A stretch of 26,447 nt of DNA from Gallibacterium faecale (GCF_027920745.1 NZ_JAQIBB010000061.1:1-26447), one strand, 5' to 3'. Positions 7,265 through 15,242 are shown, counted from the stretch's first letter. The notes: generated from the letters alone by a model not told the origin. Numbers and translations are program-made.

Positions 7265-8062
7265 GTGGTTCAACGTGATTATGTTTCAAGAGGCGCACCC
7301 TCTAGAAGAAGACAACAAAAAAGCAATGGTAGAAAAAAAATATTATTAGCCTTAATTTTAGCGATTATTGCAGTGTTTGTAATTGGTTTGTTCTTTTTAA
7401 AAGAAAACTCTCCAGTAAATAAAGAGATTACAGCAACAACAGATACTTTACCGACTACGAAGAAGAGTACATTACCAAGTCGTCCTGAAGAAGTATGGAG
7501 TTATATCAAACAGTTAGAAACAAGAGAAGTTCCAGTTGATGATAATGTGTCTTCAGTAGCAAAAAATGTACAATTGACGGAAGAACAGAAAAAGATTTTA
7601 TTACAACTAGAACAAGATAAATTAGCAGAACAAGCGAAACAAAAAGCAGAGGAACAAGCTCGAATTAAAGCAGAAGAACAAGAAAAATTGGCTCAAGCAA
7701 AAGCTGCTCAAACTCAAGCAACAACGACAAAAAATAGCCCTGAGAAGGTAACTAAACCAGCAACAACAGCGACAACAACAAATAAGACAATCGTTACTGA
7801 AGCAAAATCGGATAGCGAAAGTAAAAAGAGTAGTGATAAAGGTGGACGTAAGTATGGTTTACAATGTGGTGCATTTAAAAATAAAACACAGGCAGAAACC
7901 TTACAAGGTCGGTTAGTGATCAGTGGTTTTAACGCATTTACTAAGAGTTCATCAGATTGGACTCGTGTATTTATTGGACCTCTAGAAAGTTATAACGCAG
8001 CATCAAGTGCAAAATCAACGCTAAGTTCAAAAGGCGTTGATTGTGTAGTGGTCGGGATGTAA
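7265..8062 (+). CDS. ftsN: Cell division protein FtsN (SPOR domain)
   Basis: The 265 residues show the FtsN plan: a cytoplasmic tail MVQRDYVSRGAPSRRRQQK (the QRDYV start is shared with E. coli and contacts FtsA), one membrane helix (about residues 25-45), and a periplasmic juxtamembrane part SRPEEVWSYIKQLETREV matching the essential helix of E. coli FtsN. A low-complexity Lys/Glu/Ala/Thr linker (about 105-190) leads to a SPOR domain, KYGLQCGAFKNKTQAETLQGRL to the end, which binds denuded septal glycan. FtsN triggers septal peptidoglycan synthesis. The start codon is GTG with AGGA 7 nt upstream. Order priA-ftsN resembles the E. coli neighbourhood. A strong terminator follows. Confidence 0.95.
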   Translation: MVQRDYVSRGAPSRRRQQKSNGRKKILLALILAIIAVFVIGLFFLKENSPVNKEITATTDTLPTTKKSTLPSRPEEVWSYIKQLETREVPVDDNVSSVAKNVQLTEEQKKILLQLEQDKLAEQAKQKAEEQARIKAEEQEKLAQAKAAQTQATTTKNSPEKVTKPATTATTTNKTIVTEAKSDSESKKSSDKGGRKYGLQCGAFKNKTQAETLQGRLVISGFNAFTKSSSDWTRVFIGPLESYNAASSAKSTLSSKGVDCVVVGM

Positions 8063-8086
8063 AAAGAGATAGAAAACATAATTGAT

Positions 8087-8131
8087 AAAAATGGTTTAAA
8101 GTTCTTATATAAGTCTTTAAACCATTTTTTT
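8087..8131. terminator. Bidirectional terminator between ftsN and icd
   Basis: AAAAATGGTTTAAAG (8087-8101) pairs perfectly with CTTTAAACCATTTTT (8115-8129) over a 13-nt loop and continues into further T. Symmetric A/T flanks let it serve ftsN (+) and icd (-). Confidence 0.9.
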
Positions 8132-8151
8132 ATTGGGTGATATTTAAGCAA

Positions 8152-9402
8152 TTACATATTACTAACAATATCCTCAGCAAATTCGCTGGTAGAACGTAAT
8201 GTTGCACCTTCCATCATATCAGCAAAATCAGCTGTTACAGTTTTATTAGCGATAGTTTTGGATACCGCACTCACAACTAAATCAGCTGCTTCAAACCAAC
8301 CTAAATGACGTAACATCATTTCGCCACTTAAAATTAATGATCCTGGATTACCGATATTTTTGCCTGCGATTTTTGGTGCCGTGCCGTGAGTCGCTTCAAA
8401 AATAGCTGAATCTGTACCGATATTTGCGCCCGGAGAAATACCGATTCCGCCAACCTGTGCGGCTAATGCGTCAGAAATATAGTCGCCATTTAAATTTAGG
8501 GTAGCAATGACATCATAATCGGTTGGGTGGAGTAAGATTTCTTGGAGGAAGGCGTCGGCGATACAGTCTTTAATGATAATTTGTTTACCTGTTTTTGGAT
8601 TGGTTAATTTCATCCAAGGGCCTTGATCAATTAAGGTTGCGCCAAATTCAGTAGCTACTTGATAACCCCACTCTTTAAACGCCCCTTCGGTAAATTTCAT
8701 AATGTTTCCTTTATGTACTAGGGTCAGTGAGTCACGATTATTATCAATTACATATTGTAATGCGGCACGAACTAAGCGTTGTGTACCTTGTTTAGATACT
8801 GGTTTTACCCCAATTCCGCAATCTTCGGTAAAGCGAATTTTGCTTACGCCCATTTGTTGTTGTAGAAATTGAATTACTTTTTTTGCTTCATCCGAGCCAG
8901 CGACCCATTCGATCCCAGCATAGATATCTTCGGAGTTTTCACGGAAGATTACCATATTAATTAATTCAGGATGTTTTACTGGGCTTGGTGTCCCTTCATA
9001 ATAACGGATAGGACGTAAGCAGTTATAAAGATCTAAGCCTTGACGCATTGCGACATTGAGTGAACGAATTCCTCCGCCCACGGGAGTCATTAATGGGCCT
9101 TTAATGGCAACGTGATATTGACGAATTGCTGCAATGGTTTCGTCTGGTAACCAGGTATTTTCACCATAAACTTGATTTGCTTTGCCACCTGCGTAAATTT
9201 CCATCCAGTGGATTTTACGTTTACCTGCGTAAGCTTTAGCGACTGCGGCATCAATCACTTTCTGCATCGCTGGCGTGACATCAACTCCGATACCATCACC
9301 TTCAATAAATGGAATAATTGGCTGATCAGGCACAATTAATTGTCCATTTGCATTAAGTTGGATAGCTTCACCGTGAGTTGGTTTTTTAATCTGAGTTTGC
9401 AT
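8152..9402 (-). CDS. icd: Isocitrate dehydrogenase (Icd), altered coenzyme pocket
   Basis: The 416-residue protein aligns nearly colinearly with E. coli Icd. The substrate loop GGGIRSLNVAMRQ carries the phosphorylatable Ser (residue 114, E. coli Ser113); YYEGTPSPVKHPE, ENSEDIYAGIEW, HKGNIMKFTEGAFKEWGY and NLNGDYISDALAAQVGG are intact. It oxidises isocitrate to 2-oxoglutarate and CO2. The coenzyme site differs: of E. coli Lys344, Tyr345, Val351, Tyr391 and Arg395, which select NADP, only Lys344 remains; the others read Ile345, Gly351, Ala391 and Asp395. NADP preference should therefore not be assumed from annotation. It is monocistronic, convergent with ftsN, and has a structured leader. H. 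influenzae lacks this enzyme, so it helps limit the host. Confidence 0.95.
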   Translation of the reverse strand: MQTQIKKPTHGEAIQLNANGQLIVPDQPIIPFIEGDGIGVDVTPAMQKVIDAAVAKAYAGKRKIHWMEIYAGGKANQVYGENTWLPDETIAAIRQYHVAIKGPLMTPVGGGIRSLNVAMRQGLDLYNCLRPIRYYEGTPSPVKHPELINMVIFRENSEDIYAGIEWVAGSDEAKKVIQFLQQQMGVSKIRFTEDCGIGVKPVSKQGTQRLVRAALQYVIDNNRDSLTLVHKGNIMKFTEGAFKEWGYQVATEFGATLIDQGPWMKLTNPKTGKQIIIKDCIADAFLQEILLHPTDYDVIATLNLNGDYISDALAAQVGGIGISPGANIGTDSAIFEATHGTAPKIAGKNIGNPGSLILSGEMMLRHLGWFEAADLVVSAVSKTIANKTVTADFADMMEGATLRSTSEFAEDIVSNM

Positions 9403-9447
9403 GAGTTGTCCTTCAATAAGAAAATAATAAAATAAAGGAAAAAAGAA

Positions 9448-9514
9448 TTTGATTGAGTACTGATTTTTCTAAGAAATTTATCATTAACAAAGTAAGTGAT
9501 AATCAGCAATCAAA
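9448..9514 (-). promoter_or_regulatory. Long imperfect hairpin in the icd 5' region
   Basis: TTTGATTG and CTGATT (9448-9455, 9460-9465) pair with AATCAG and CAATCAAA (9501-9506, 9507-9514), leaving a 4-nt bulge (9456-9459); inside, TTATCA pairs with TGATAA. It lies 46-112 bp upstream of the icd start and could be a leader structure or a protein-binding dyad. It has no T-run. Confidence 0.4.
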
Positions 9515-9524
9515 GTAGTTTTAG

Positions 9525-9555
9525 TATAAAATAAATACCTATTCAGAACAGGTAT
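9525..9555 (+). promoter_or_regulatory. -10 box with 21-bp operator-like palindrome, upstream of rluE
   Basis: TATAAA (9525-9530) resembles a -10. Just downstream, 9535-9555 is a palindrome centred on 9545: arms ATACCT and AGGTAT plus inner TTC and GAA, 9 of 10 pairs matching. A protein bound there would cover the start of transcription of rluE-nudJ. No -35 is convincing and the regulator is unknown. Confidence 0.4.
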
Positions 9556-9590
9556 CTACATCACATTTTTAACATTCTTTTAATAATTTA

Positions 9591-10259
9591 ATGAGAAACT
9601 TTAACCAAACAGCACGTAAGCCACGCCAACGAGTGGTTAAGCCTAAACCGTTACTAACATTTTCAGAAACCAAGGTGATTTTATTAAACAAACCTTATGA
9701 TGTTTTAAGCCAGTTTAGTGATGAAACTGGGCGGAAAACGTTAAAGGATTTTGTGCCTATTGCAGAGGTGTATCCTTGTGGGCGTTTAGATCGAGATAGT
9801 GAGGGGTTACTGCTGCTAACAAATCATGGTGAAATTCAGCATCGTTTAACCACGCCGAAATTTAAATTGATGAAAACCTATTGGGCGCAAGTAGAGGGAG
9901 TGCCAAACGAAGAGGATTTAGAAAAGTTACGGATTGGGGTAGAGCTGAATGATGGTAAGACATTGCCAGCTAAAGTAAGATTGATTGATGAGCCACAACA
10001 ATTATGGCAACGTGATCCACCAATTCGAGAGCGGAAAAATATTCCAACCAGTTGGTTAGAAATTTCCATTCATGAAGGGCGTAATCGACAAGTACGCAGA
10101 ATGACTGCACATATTGGTTTCCCAACGCTGCGGTTGGTGCGGGTTGCGGTGGCGGGATTTCATTTATTTGATTTTCCTTGTTTAACATTAGGAAGTTATT
10201 ATCAGTTAAATGATGATGAAAAGCGGGTATTGCTGGATCGTTTAAAATTGAAGATATAG
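9591..10259 (+). CDS. rluE: 23S rRNA pseudouridine synthase RluE (E. coli U2457 site)
   Basis: The 222 residues (E. coli 217) belong to the RsuA/RluB/E/F branch. They include the N-terminal VILLNKPYDVLSQF, the catalytic motif GRLDRDSEGLLLLTN with Asp67 as nucleophile, KTYWAQVEG, and the C-terminal EGRNRQVRRMTAHIGFPTLRLVR. There is no S4 domain ahead of the catalytic domain; instead a basic 20-residue tail (TARKPRQRVVKPKP) as in RluE. A long insertion-type loop (QRDPPIRERKNIPTSW) agrees with RluE rather than RluB/F. No good ribosome site precedes the ATG. nudJ follows after 13 bp with its ribosome site overlapping the rluE stop, as in the E. coli rluE-nudJ pair. Confidence 0.93.
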   Translation: MRNFNQTARKPRQRVVKPKPLLTFSETKVILLNKPYDVLSQFSDETGRKTLKDFVPIAEVYPCGRLDRDSEGLLLLTNHGEIQHRLTTPKFKLMKTYWAQVEGVPNEEDLEKLRIGVELNDGKTLPAKVRLIDEPQQLWQRDPPIRERKNIPTSWLEISIHEGRNRQVRRMTAHIGFPTLRLVRVAVAGFHLFDFPCLTLGSYYQLNDDEKRVLLDRLKLKI

Positions 10260-10272
10260 GAGGGCAGGGAGG

Positions 10273-10731
10273 ATGCTAAATCCACGTATTACTATGGCTT
10301 GTGTCGTACATTGCCAAGATAAATTTTTATTTGTTGAGGAATTTGAATATGGCAAGATGACGCTCAATCAGCCAGCAGGTCATTTAGAAGAAAATGAAAC
10401 CTTGTTGGAAGGTGCAAAAAGAGAATTATTTGAAGAAACGGGGATTGTTGCGGATATGCAGGCATTATTGGGTGTTTATCAGTGGCACGCACCTCGTTCA
10501 GGAAAAGATTATTTTCGTTTTGTGTTTATTGTTGAATTAGATGAGTGTGTTGAGCCACAACCACATGATAGTGATATTAGTGGTGCATTATGGCTTACAG
10601 TAGAGGAGTTTCAACACTATATTCAACAAGAGGGAAATGCTGCACGTAATCCGTTAGTCTGGCAATCGGTGTCAGATTATTTAGCAGGAAAACGTTATCC
10701 GTTAACGGTGTTACAGAGTTTTAATTTTTAA
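10273..10731 (+). CDS. nudJ: Nudix phosphatase NudJ
   Basis: The 152-residue protein (E. coli NudJ 153) has a full Nudix box at residues 36-58: G, five residues, E, seven residues, RELFEETGI, which binds the catalytic metal. LNQPAGHLEENE and the C-terminal NPLVWQSVSDYLAGKRYPLT match NudJ. E. coli NudJ hydrolyses nucleoside tri-/diphosphates and HMP-pyrophosphate; the exact substrate here is not shown by sequence. The ribosome site AGGAGGG (10258-10264) overlaps the rluE TAG stop, suggesting coupled translation. In E. coli mnmA follows nudJ; here cysK comes next on the opposite strand. Confidence 0.93.
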   Translation: MLNPRITMACVVHCQDKFLFVEEFEYGKMTLNQPAGHLEENETLLEGAKRELFEETGIVADMQALLGVYQWHAPRSGKDYFRFVFIVELDECVEPQPHDSDISGALWLTVEEFQHYIQQEGNAARNPLVWQSVSDYLAGKRYPLTVLQSFNF

Positions 10732-10737
10732 AAAGAT

Positions 10738-10769
10738 AACGCTTATCCCACAACAGTAAGATAAGCGTT
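10738..10769. terminator. Terminator between nudJ and cysK
   Basis: AACGCTTATC (10738-10747) pairs perfectly with GATAAGCGTT (10760-10769), 12-nt loop. On the minus strand it is followed within a few bases by CTTTTT, on the plus strand only by TGA, so it fits cysK (-) best. Confidence 0.75.
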
Positions 10770-10795
10770 TGATTTACACACAGGAGAAAGAGAAA

Positions 10796-11746
10796 TTAAA
10801 TCTCAATATCTGCGAATAATGCAGTACTGAGGTAGCGTTCTGCCGCAGATGGCAGAATAGCAACAATTAATTTATCTTTAAATTCTGGTAGTTTTGCAAT
10901 GCGATCCGCAGCAGCAACCGCAGCACCAGAAGAGATACCAACTAATAAACCTTCTTTTTCAAGTAAGAGGCGAGCAGTCTTAATTGCAGTATCACTATCT
11001 ACTTTTTCCACGCGATCAATTAATGAAAGATCGAGGTTTTTAGGAATAAAGCCTGCACCAATTCCTTGAATTTTATGTGGACCTGGTTTTAATTCTTCGC
11101 CAGCAAGGTATTGGGTAATAATTGGGGATTCTTCTGGTTCAACGGCAACAGATACGATATTTTTCTTTTGATCCAATTTGATGTATTGAGAAATACCAGT
11201 AATAGTACCGCCAGTACCCACACCAGCAACTAAAACATCAATTTTACCTTCACTATCATTCCAGATTTCAGGACCTGTGGTTTGACGGTGAATTGCTGGG
11301 TTAGCTGGGTTTTCAAATTGTTTTAGCATTACGTAACGATTCGGGTCTGAATTTAAAATTTCTTCGGCTTTGGCAATCGCCCCTTTCATTCCCTTAGCAC
11401 CTTCAGTAAGGATTAAGTTTACACCAAGGCTTTTTAATAGTTTTTTACGTTCGTTACTCATGGTTTCAGGCATAGTGATTGTAATTTTATAGCCTCTTGC
11501 CGCGGCAACGTATGCTAATGCAATTCCGGTATTACCGCTGGTAGCATCAATGATTTCTTTATCTTTAGTAAGAATCCCATCTTTTTCTGCTTGCCAAACC
11601 ATATTTGCACCAATACGGCATTTTACGCTAAAGCTTGGGTTTCTTCCTTCTACTTTCACCACAAGGTTACCGTTTTGGCCAAAATGTTGTAAGCGTACGA
11701 GTGGGGTATGTCCAATACTTAATGTGTTATCTGCATAAATAGTCAT
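10796..11746 (-). CDS. cysK: Cysteine synthase A (O-acetylserine sulfhydrylase)
   Basis: The 316 residues form a fold-type II PLP enzyme: the PLP lysine is Lys42 in NPSFSVKCRIGANM, the substrate loop is TSGNTGIALAYVAAARGY, the phosphate-binding loop is GVGTGGTITG, and the motif GISSGAA is near the end. It makes cysteine from O-acetylserine and sulfide. The frame extends upstream to 11770, but ATG 11746 has AGGAG at 6 nt and starts MTIYADNTLSIGHTPLVRL as in the family. E. coli cysK is next to cysZ; here acs lies between. The C-terminal ending ADIEI is the type that can be bound by CysE in the cysteine synthase complex (Ile terminus). Confidence 0.95.
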   Translation of the reverse strand: MTIYADNTLSIGHTPLVRLQHFGQNGNLVVKVEGRNPSFSVKCRIGANMVWQAEKDGILTKDKEIIDATSGNTGIALAYVAAARGYKITITMPETMSNERKKLLKSLGVNLILTEGAKGMKGAIAKAEEILNSDPNRYVMLKQFENPANPAIHRQTTGPEIWNDSEGKIDVLVAGVGTGGTITGISQYIKLDQKKNIVSVAVEPEESPIITQYLAGEELKPGPHKIQGIGAGFIPKNLDLSLIDRVEKVDSDTAIKTARLLLEKEGLLVGISSGAAVAAADRIAKLPEFKDKLIVAILPSAAERYLSTALFADIEI

Positions 11747-11882
11747 AATTTCTCCTAATGATGTGTTCATTAATTAATATGGGAGATAGATTACTCCCAA
11801 GCTAAAAAGATGAACAATGCTTATTCGCTATATTTTATAACTGGATGGAATTTCAGCCGTAGGAAACGCAAGAATTATGAAT

Positions 11883-11921
11883 AAAAAAACACTCCAACAA
11901 AAAAAGAGGTTGTTGGAGTGT
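11883..11921 (-). terminator. acs terminator
   Basis: Read on the minus strand, ACACTCCAACA (11921-11911) pairs perfectly with TGTTGGAGTGT (11899-11889) and runs into seven T (11889-11883). The same CACTCCAACA string occurs in the putative small RNA at 21376-21450. Confidence 0.92.
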
Positions 11922-11934
11922 GAGTGATAATCGG

Positions 11935-13899
11935 TTATAAGATTTGACGTTGTAATTGGCCAATAATTTGTGGATTTTCTAAGGTTGAAATATCCTGAGT
12001 GATCATTTCATCTTTAGCAATCGAACGTAATAAACGGCGCATAATTTTACCAGAACGGGTTTTTGGTAAATTGTCAGCAAAGCGAATATCTTCTGGACGG
12101 GCAATCTTACCAATTTCTTGTGCCACCCATTGTTTAAGTTCTTCTGCTACCTGTTTGGCTTCATTGTCATCTGGAATGGCTCGATTTAATACCACAAAGG
12201 CAACAATAGCCTCACCTTTGATTTCATCCGGTTTACCAACCACAGCAGCTTCTGCAACTTTTTCATTTGCGACAAGTGCTGATTCAATTTCCATTGTCCC
12301 TAAACGGTGACCAGAAACGTTAAGAACATCATCGGTACGACCGAGAATCCAGAAATAACCATCTTCATCGCGGTGAGCCGAGTCCCCGGCAACATAATAT
12401 TTTCCGCCTAACTCTTCTGGGAAATAGGTTTTTTGATAACGTTTATCGTCATTCCAGATTGTACGTAGCATAGATGGGAATGGACGTTTGATGACTAAAA
12501 TCCCACCACTGCAATCGGTAATTTTTTGTCCAGTTTCATCAACAACATCTGCCATAATACCAGGTTGTGGTAGGGTACAAGATCCCGGTTTTAATGCGGT
12601 AATCCCTGGTAGCGGAGATAACATAATCGAACCTGTTTCAGTTTGCCACCAAGTATCAACAATCGGACATCGGCCTTGACCAATCACATCATAGAGCCAC
12701 ATCCATGCCGAAGGGTTAATTGGTTCACCGACACTGCCGAGTAAACGTAATGAGGAGAGATCATATTTTTGTGGAATATGATCACCAAAACGTGTTAAGG
12801 AGCGGACTAATGTTGGGGAAGTATAAAAGACATTGACTTTGTGGCGTTGAATGATCCGCCAAATACGTCCAGCATCTGGATAACTTGGTACGCCTTCATA
12901 AATAACTTGGGTCGCACCATTGGCTAATGGTCCATAACAGACATAAGAGTGACCTGTAATCCAACCCACATCTGCACTACACCAATAGACATCATCAGGT
13001 TTATTATCAAAGATATTACGGAAAGTATTGAGTGCACCTAATAAATAACCAGCGGTACTATGTACAATTCCTTTCGGTTTGCCAGTAGAGCCTGAAGTGT
13101 AGAGGATAAAGAGCGGATCTTCTGCATCCATCCATTCTGGTTCACAGAAGGCAGGCTGATTTTTTGATAGTTCGTGCCACCAAAGATCACGTCCTACTTT
13201 CCAAGGTGTATCAATATTTAACCGATAGTAAACGATCACTTTTTCAATGGTTTCACACCCCATTTCTAACGCACTATCTACGGTTTCTTTCAATGGGATG
13301 ATTTTACCGCCACGTAAACCACCATTAGCGGTGATAACCATTTTCGCTTCGGCATCTTCAATCCGATCCCGCAATGCACTGGCAGAGAAGCCACCAAATA
13401 CCACAGAATGAATTGCACCAATTCTGGCACACGCTTGCATTGCAATCACTGCTTCTACAATCATTGGCATATAGATAACAATGCGATCGCCTTTTTTGAC
13501 ACCTTGTTCACGTAAGGCATTAGCAAAACGGCAGACACGATTATGTAATTGTTGATAGGTAAAGGTATTTACTTGTCCAAAATCGGATTCAAAAATGAGC
13601 GCGACTTTATCAGATTTATCAGGTAAATGGCGATCTAGACAGTTATAAGAAGCGTTTAATTTTCCATCAATAAACCATTTGTAGAAAGGAGCATTACTGC
13701 CATCAAAAATTGTCATAAATGGTTTTTTCCAGCTAATTAACTCTCTCGCTAGATCAGCCCAATAGTTTAAATAATCTTGATCAGCAAAATCCCAAAGTTG
13801 TTGATATTGTTCATTATTACCGATATTGGCTTGTTGGCGGAATTGATCGCTAGGTGGGAAAATACGGTTTTCTTTTAAGATTGAATCTAATTGCTGCAT
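11935..13899 (-). CDS. acs: Acetyl-CoA synthetase (AMP-forming)
   Basis: The 654 residues (E. coli 652) carry the N-terminal ACAS_N domain and the P-loop-like YTSGSTGKPKGIVHS (about residue 265). WWQTETGSIMLSPLPG and the hinge GRTDDVLNVSGHRLGT follow, and the C-terminal LPKTRSGKIMRRLLR carries the lysine that is the acetylation switch in this family. It converts acetate, ATP and CoA to acetyl-CoA, allowing acetate scavenging. An in-frame GTG at 13905 is only 3 nt from AAGGAG; ATG 13899, 9 nt after GGAG, is preferred. A good CRP-like site lies about 115 bp upstream. The gene separates cysZ from cysK, which are neighbours in E. coli, so it was probably inserted there. Confidence 0.96.
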   Translation of the reverse strand: MQQLDSILKENRIFPPSDQFRQQANIGNNEQYQQLWDFADQDYLNYWADLARELISWKKPFMTIFDGSNAPFYKWFIDGKLNASYNCLDRHLPDKSDKVALIFESDFGQVNTFTYQQLHNRVCRFANALREQGVKKGDRIVIYMPMIVEAVIAMQACARIGAIHSVVFGGFSASALRDRIEDAEAKMVITANGGLRGGKIIPLKETVDSALEMGCETIEKVIVYYRLNIDTPWKVGRDLWWHELSKNQPAFCEPEWMDAEDPLFILYTSGSTGKPKGIVHSTAGYLLGALNTFRNIFDNKPDDVYWCSADVGWITGHSYVCYGPLANGATQVIYEGVPSYPDAGRIWRIIQRHKVNVFYTSPTLVRSLTRFGDHIPQKYDLSSLRLLGSVGEPINPSAWMWLYDVIGQGRCPIVDTWWQTETGSIMLSPLPGITALKPGSCTLPQPGIMADVVDETGQKITDCSGGILVIKRPFPSMLRTIWNDDKRYQKTYFPEELGGKYYVAGDSAHRDEDGYFWILGRTDDVLNVSGHRLGTMEIESALVANEKVAEAAVVGKPDEIKGEAIVAFVVLNRAIPDDNEAKQVAEELKQWVAQEIGKIARPEDIRFADNLPKTRSGKIMRRLLRSIAKDEMITQDISTLENPQIIGQLQRQIL

Positions 13900-14014
13900 A
13901 AGCACCTTCTCCTTAGTGAGTGGTAAGAGCGATGCACTGCTTAACGAATCGCCTAAAGTATTAACAACTTACATAAAAGTTAATAAATAAGCAATTTTTT
14001 TGTTAATTAAATGT

Positions 14015-14030
14015 TGTAACACAGATCACA
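14015..14030. promoter_or_regulatory. CRP-like site upstream of acs
   Basis: TGTAA-CACAGA-TCACA matches the CRP consensus TGTGA-N6-TCACA at 9 of 10 core positions. It is centred about 125 bp before the acs start. CRP activation of acs is established in E. coli; here it is inferred. Confidence 0.6.
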
Positions 14031-14160
14031 AAATGAATATTTTTTTATGAAAAAATAAATGAAAAAATTGCAGATGAAATAATTTATATTTAAAGGAATT
14101 TGGCTTAGATGATGGATAGAACTAAATTTTATTACTGATATCGATAAATGTTTAATCGGT

Positions 14161-14420
14161 ACCCTCTCACACTTGCCCGAATGGAAATAAGATTTTTAGG
14201 CAAGAAAAGTGATCATTTTTCGAACATAGTGAGAAAAATCTCTGTTTTTTGCCGCCCGGAAAATCTTATTGCAATGAGGAGTAGCAAGTGTGCGAGGGCG
14301 TGTTTATTCGCTTCGCTCACCCTTCGGGCTGTTGCTTTCAGCAACATTCAACGCTTTGCGTTGTCTTTTGCCTCCTTTTCTTTATACGCATAAAGAAAAG
14401 GAGGTCGCCCTTTAGGGCGA
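14161..14420. repeat. Composite hairpin element, repeat-like, noncoding
   Basis: The left part (14162-14298) is one large imperfect hairpin: outer arms 14162-14176 and 14284-14298 match 14 of 15; inner arms AATAAGATTTT (14186-14196) and AAAATCTTATT (14260-14270) match perfectly. The right part is a chain of separate perfect hairpins: CCC-TTC-GGG (14320-14328), GTTGCT-TTC-AGCAAC (14331-14345), CAACGC-TTT-GCGTTG (14349-14363), a 15-bp stem with ACGC loop (14371-14404), and TCGCCC-TTTA-GGGCGA (14405-14420). Such density is unlike flanking AT-rich DNA and suggests an intergenic repeat family. An open frame over it (14148-14393) is not credible as a gene. Confidence 0.75.
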
Positions 14421-14452
14421 AACCTATACAATAATTAGAAAAATATTAGTAA

Positions 14453-14477
14453 TGATGCTGAAGAAATTTCGGCATCA
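14453..14477 (-). terminator. Stem-loop after cysZ
   Basis: TGATGC (14453-14458) pairs with GCATCA (14472-14477), with an inner GAA/TTC. It lies 8 bp beyond the cysZ stop. The minus strand shows only a delayed T-run, so termination is possible but weak. Confidence 0.4.
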
Positions 14478-14485
14478 AAATAACT

Positions 14486-15229
14486 TTATGAATTGTTATG
14501 AGAGTATTTCTCAACCCACATTGCTGTTGCACCACAAACAGCAACTGGCATCACAATAAAGTTAAGCAATGGAATAAAGGTACAACTTGCTACTAATGCC
14601 CCGAAAGTGAGGTTTAATAAGCGGCGTTGTGCAAGCTGTTTCTGCATAATAGGGAAACTAATTTTGTGATTGTCGAAAGGGTAATCACAATATTGGATCG
14701 CTTGTAGCCATGCGGTAAATAAGAATAACATTACTGGAATTAAGGTTTGTCCTAACACAGGAATGAAACCAAGTAAGAAGAGAATTACCATTCTAGGTAG
14801 GCTATACCAGAGTTTTTGCCATTCACGTTTAAACATTCTTGGTAGATCTTTGACAAAATCAAAAATGCCACCTGAATCGGCAGTTTTGCCACTGAGTAGT
14901 AATTCTACTTTTTCTGCAAGCAGCCCATTGAATGGTGCAGCAATAAATCCAGCTAACGTCATAAAAATAAAATAATAGACGAGTAAGATCATCACAACCG
15001 CTAACGAGGTTAATAGATAGTGCAACCAACTTAACCAATCGGGAACAAAAGAAATGATCCAGTCGGTAAGGTCACCAATTTGCTGCATTAATAACCAGAA
15101 TACAAAACTAAGTAGCACGATATTTAAAAGAATTGGCATCACTACAAAACGTTTTAAGCCTTTTTTGCTAATTAAATGCCAACCAAGAACAAAATAGTGC
15201 CAGCCTTGTTTAATATCAGTGTAACTCAC
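14486..15229 (-). CDS. cysZ: Sulfate transporter CysZ
   Basis: The 247 residues (E. coli 253) have the CysZ/EI24-like membrane fold. The N-terminal GWHYFVLGWHLISKKGLKRFVVMPILLN is followed by long hydrophobic segments at about 25-50, 70-100 and 140-175. The hallmark LAGFIAAPFNGLLAEKVE is present, as are the DYPFDNHKISFPIMQKQL block and a final hydrophobic LLNLTFGALVASCTFIPLLNFIVMPVAVCGATAMW. CysZ mediates sulfate uptake for cysteine synthesis, fitting the nearby cysK. It is followed on the minus strand by the hairpin element and acs, and is 13 bp after the patatin-type gene, so those two are likely cotranscribed. Confidence 0.93.
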   Translation of the reverse strand: MSYTDIKQGWHYFVLGWHLISKKGLKRFVVMPILLNIVLLSFVFWLLMQQIGDLTDWIISFVPDWLSWLHYLLTSLAVVMILLVYYFIFMTLAGFIAAPFNGLLAEKVELLLSGKTADSGGIFDFVKDLPRMFKREWQKLWYSLPRMVILFLLGFIPVLGQTLIPVMLFLFTAWLQAIQYCDYPFDNHKISFPIMQKQLAQRRLLNLTFGALVASCTFIPLLNFIVMPVAVCGATAMWVEKYSHNNS

Positions 15230-15242
15230 TGTTTTCTCCTTT

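Noticed and set aside
7600..7840. Lys/Glu/Ala/Thr-rich stretch in ftsN as a tandem repeat
   Set aside because: It is low-complexity linker without a regular period, normal for FtsN.
9535..9555. IscR type I or LexA site at the rluE palindrome
   Set aside because: The outer ATACCT/AGGTAT resembles an IscR site but the length and interior do not fit, and the LexA CTG-N10-CAG pattern is absent.
14148..14393. 81-codon open frame on the plus strand
   Set aside because: It lies wholly over the hairpin element, has no ribosome site, and its composition is dictated by the inverted repeats.
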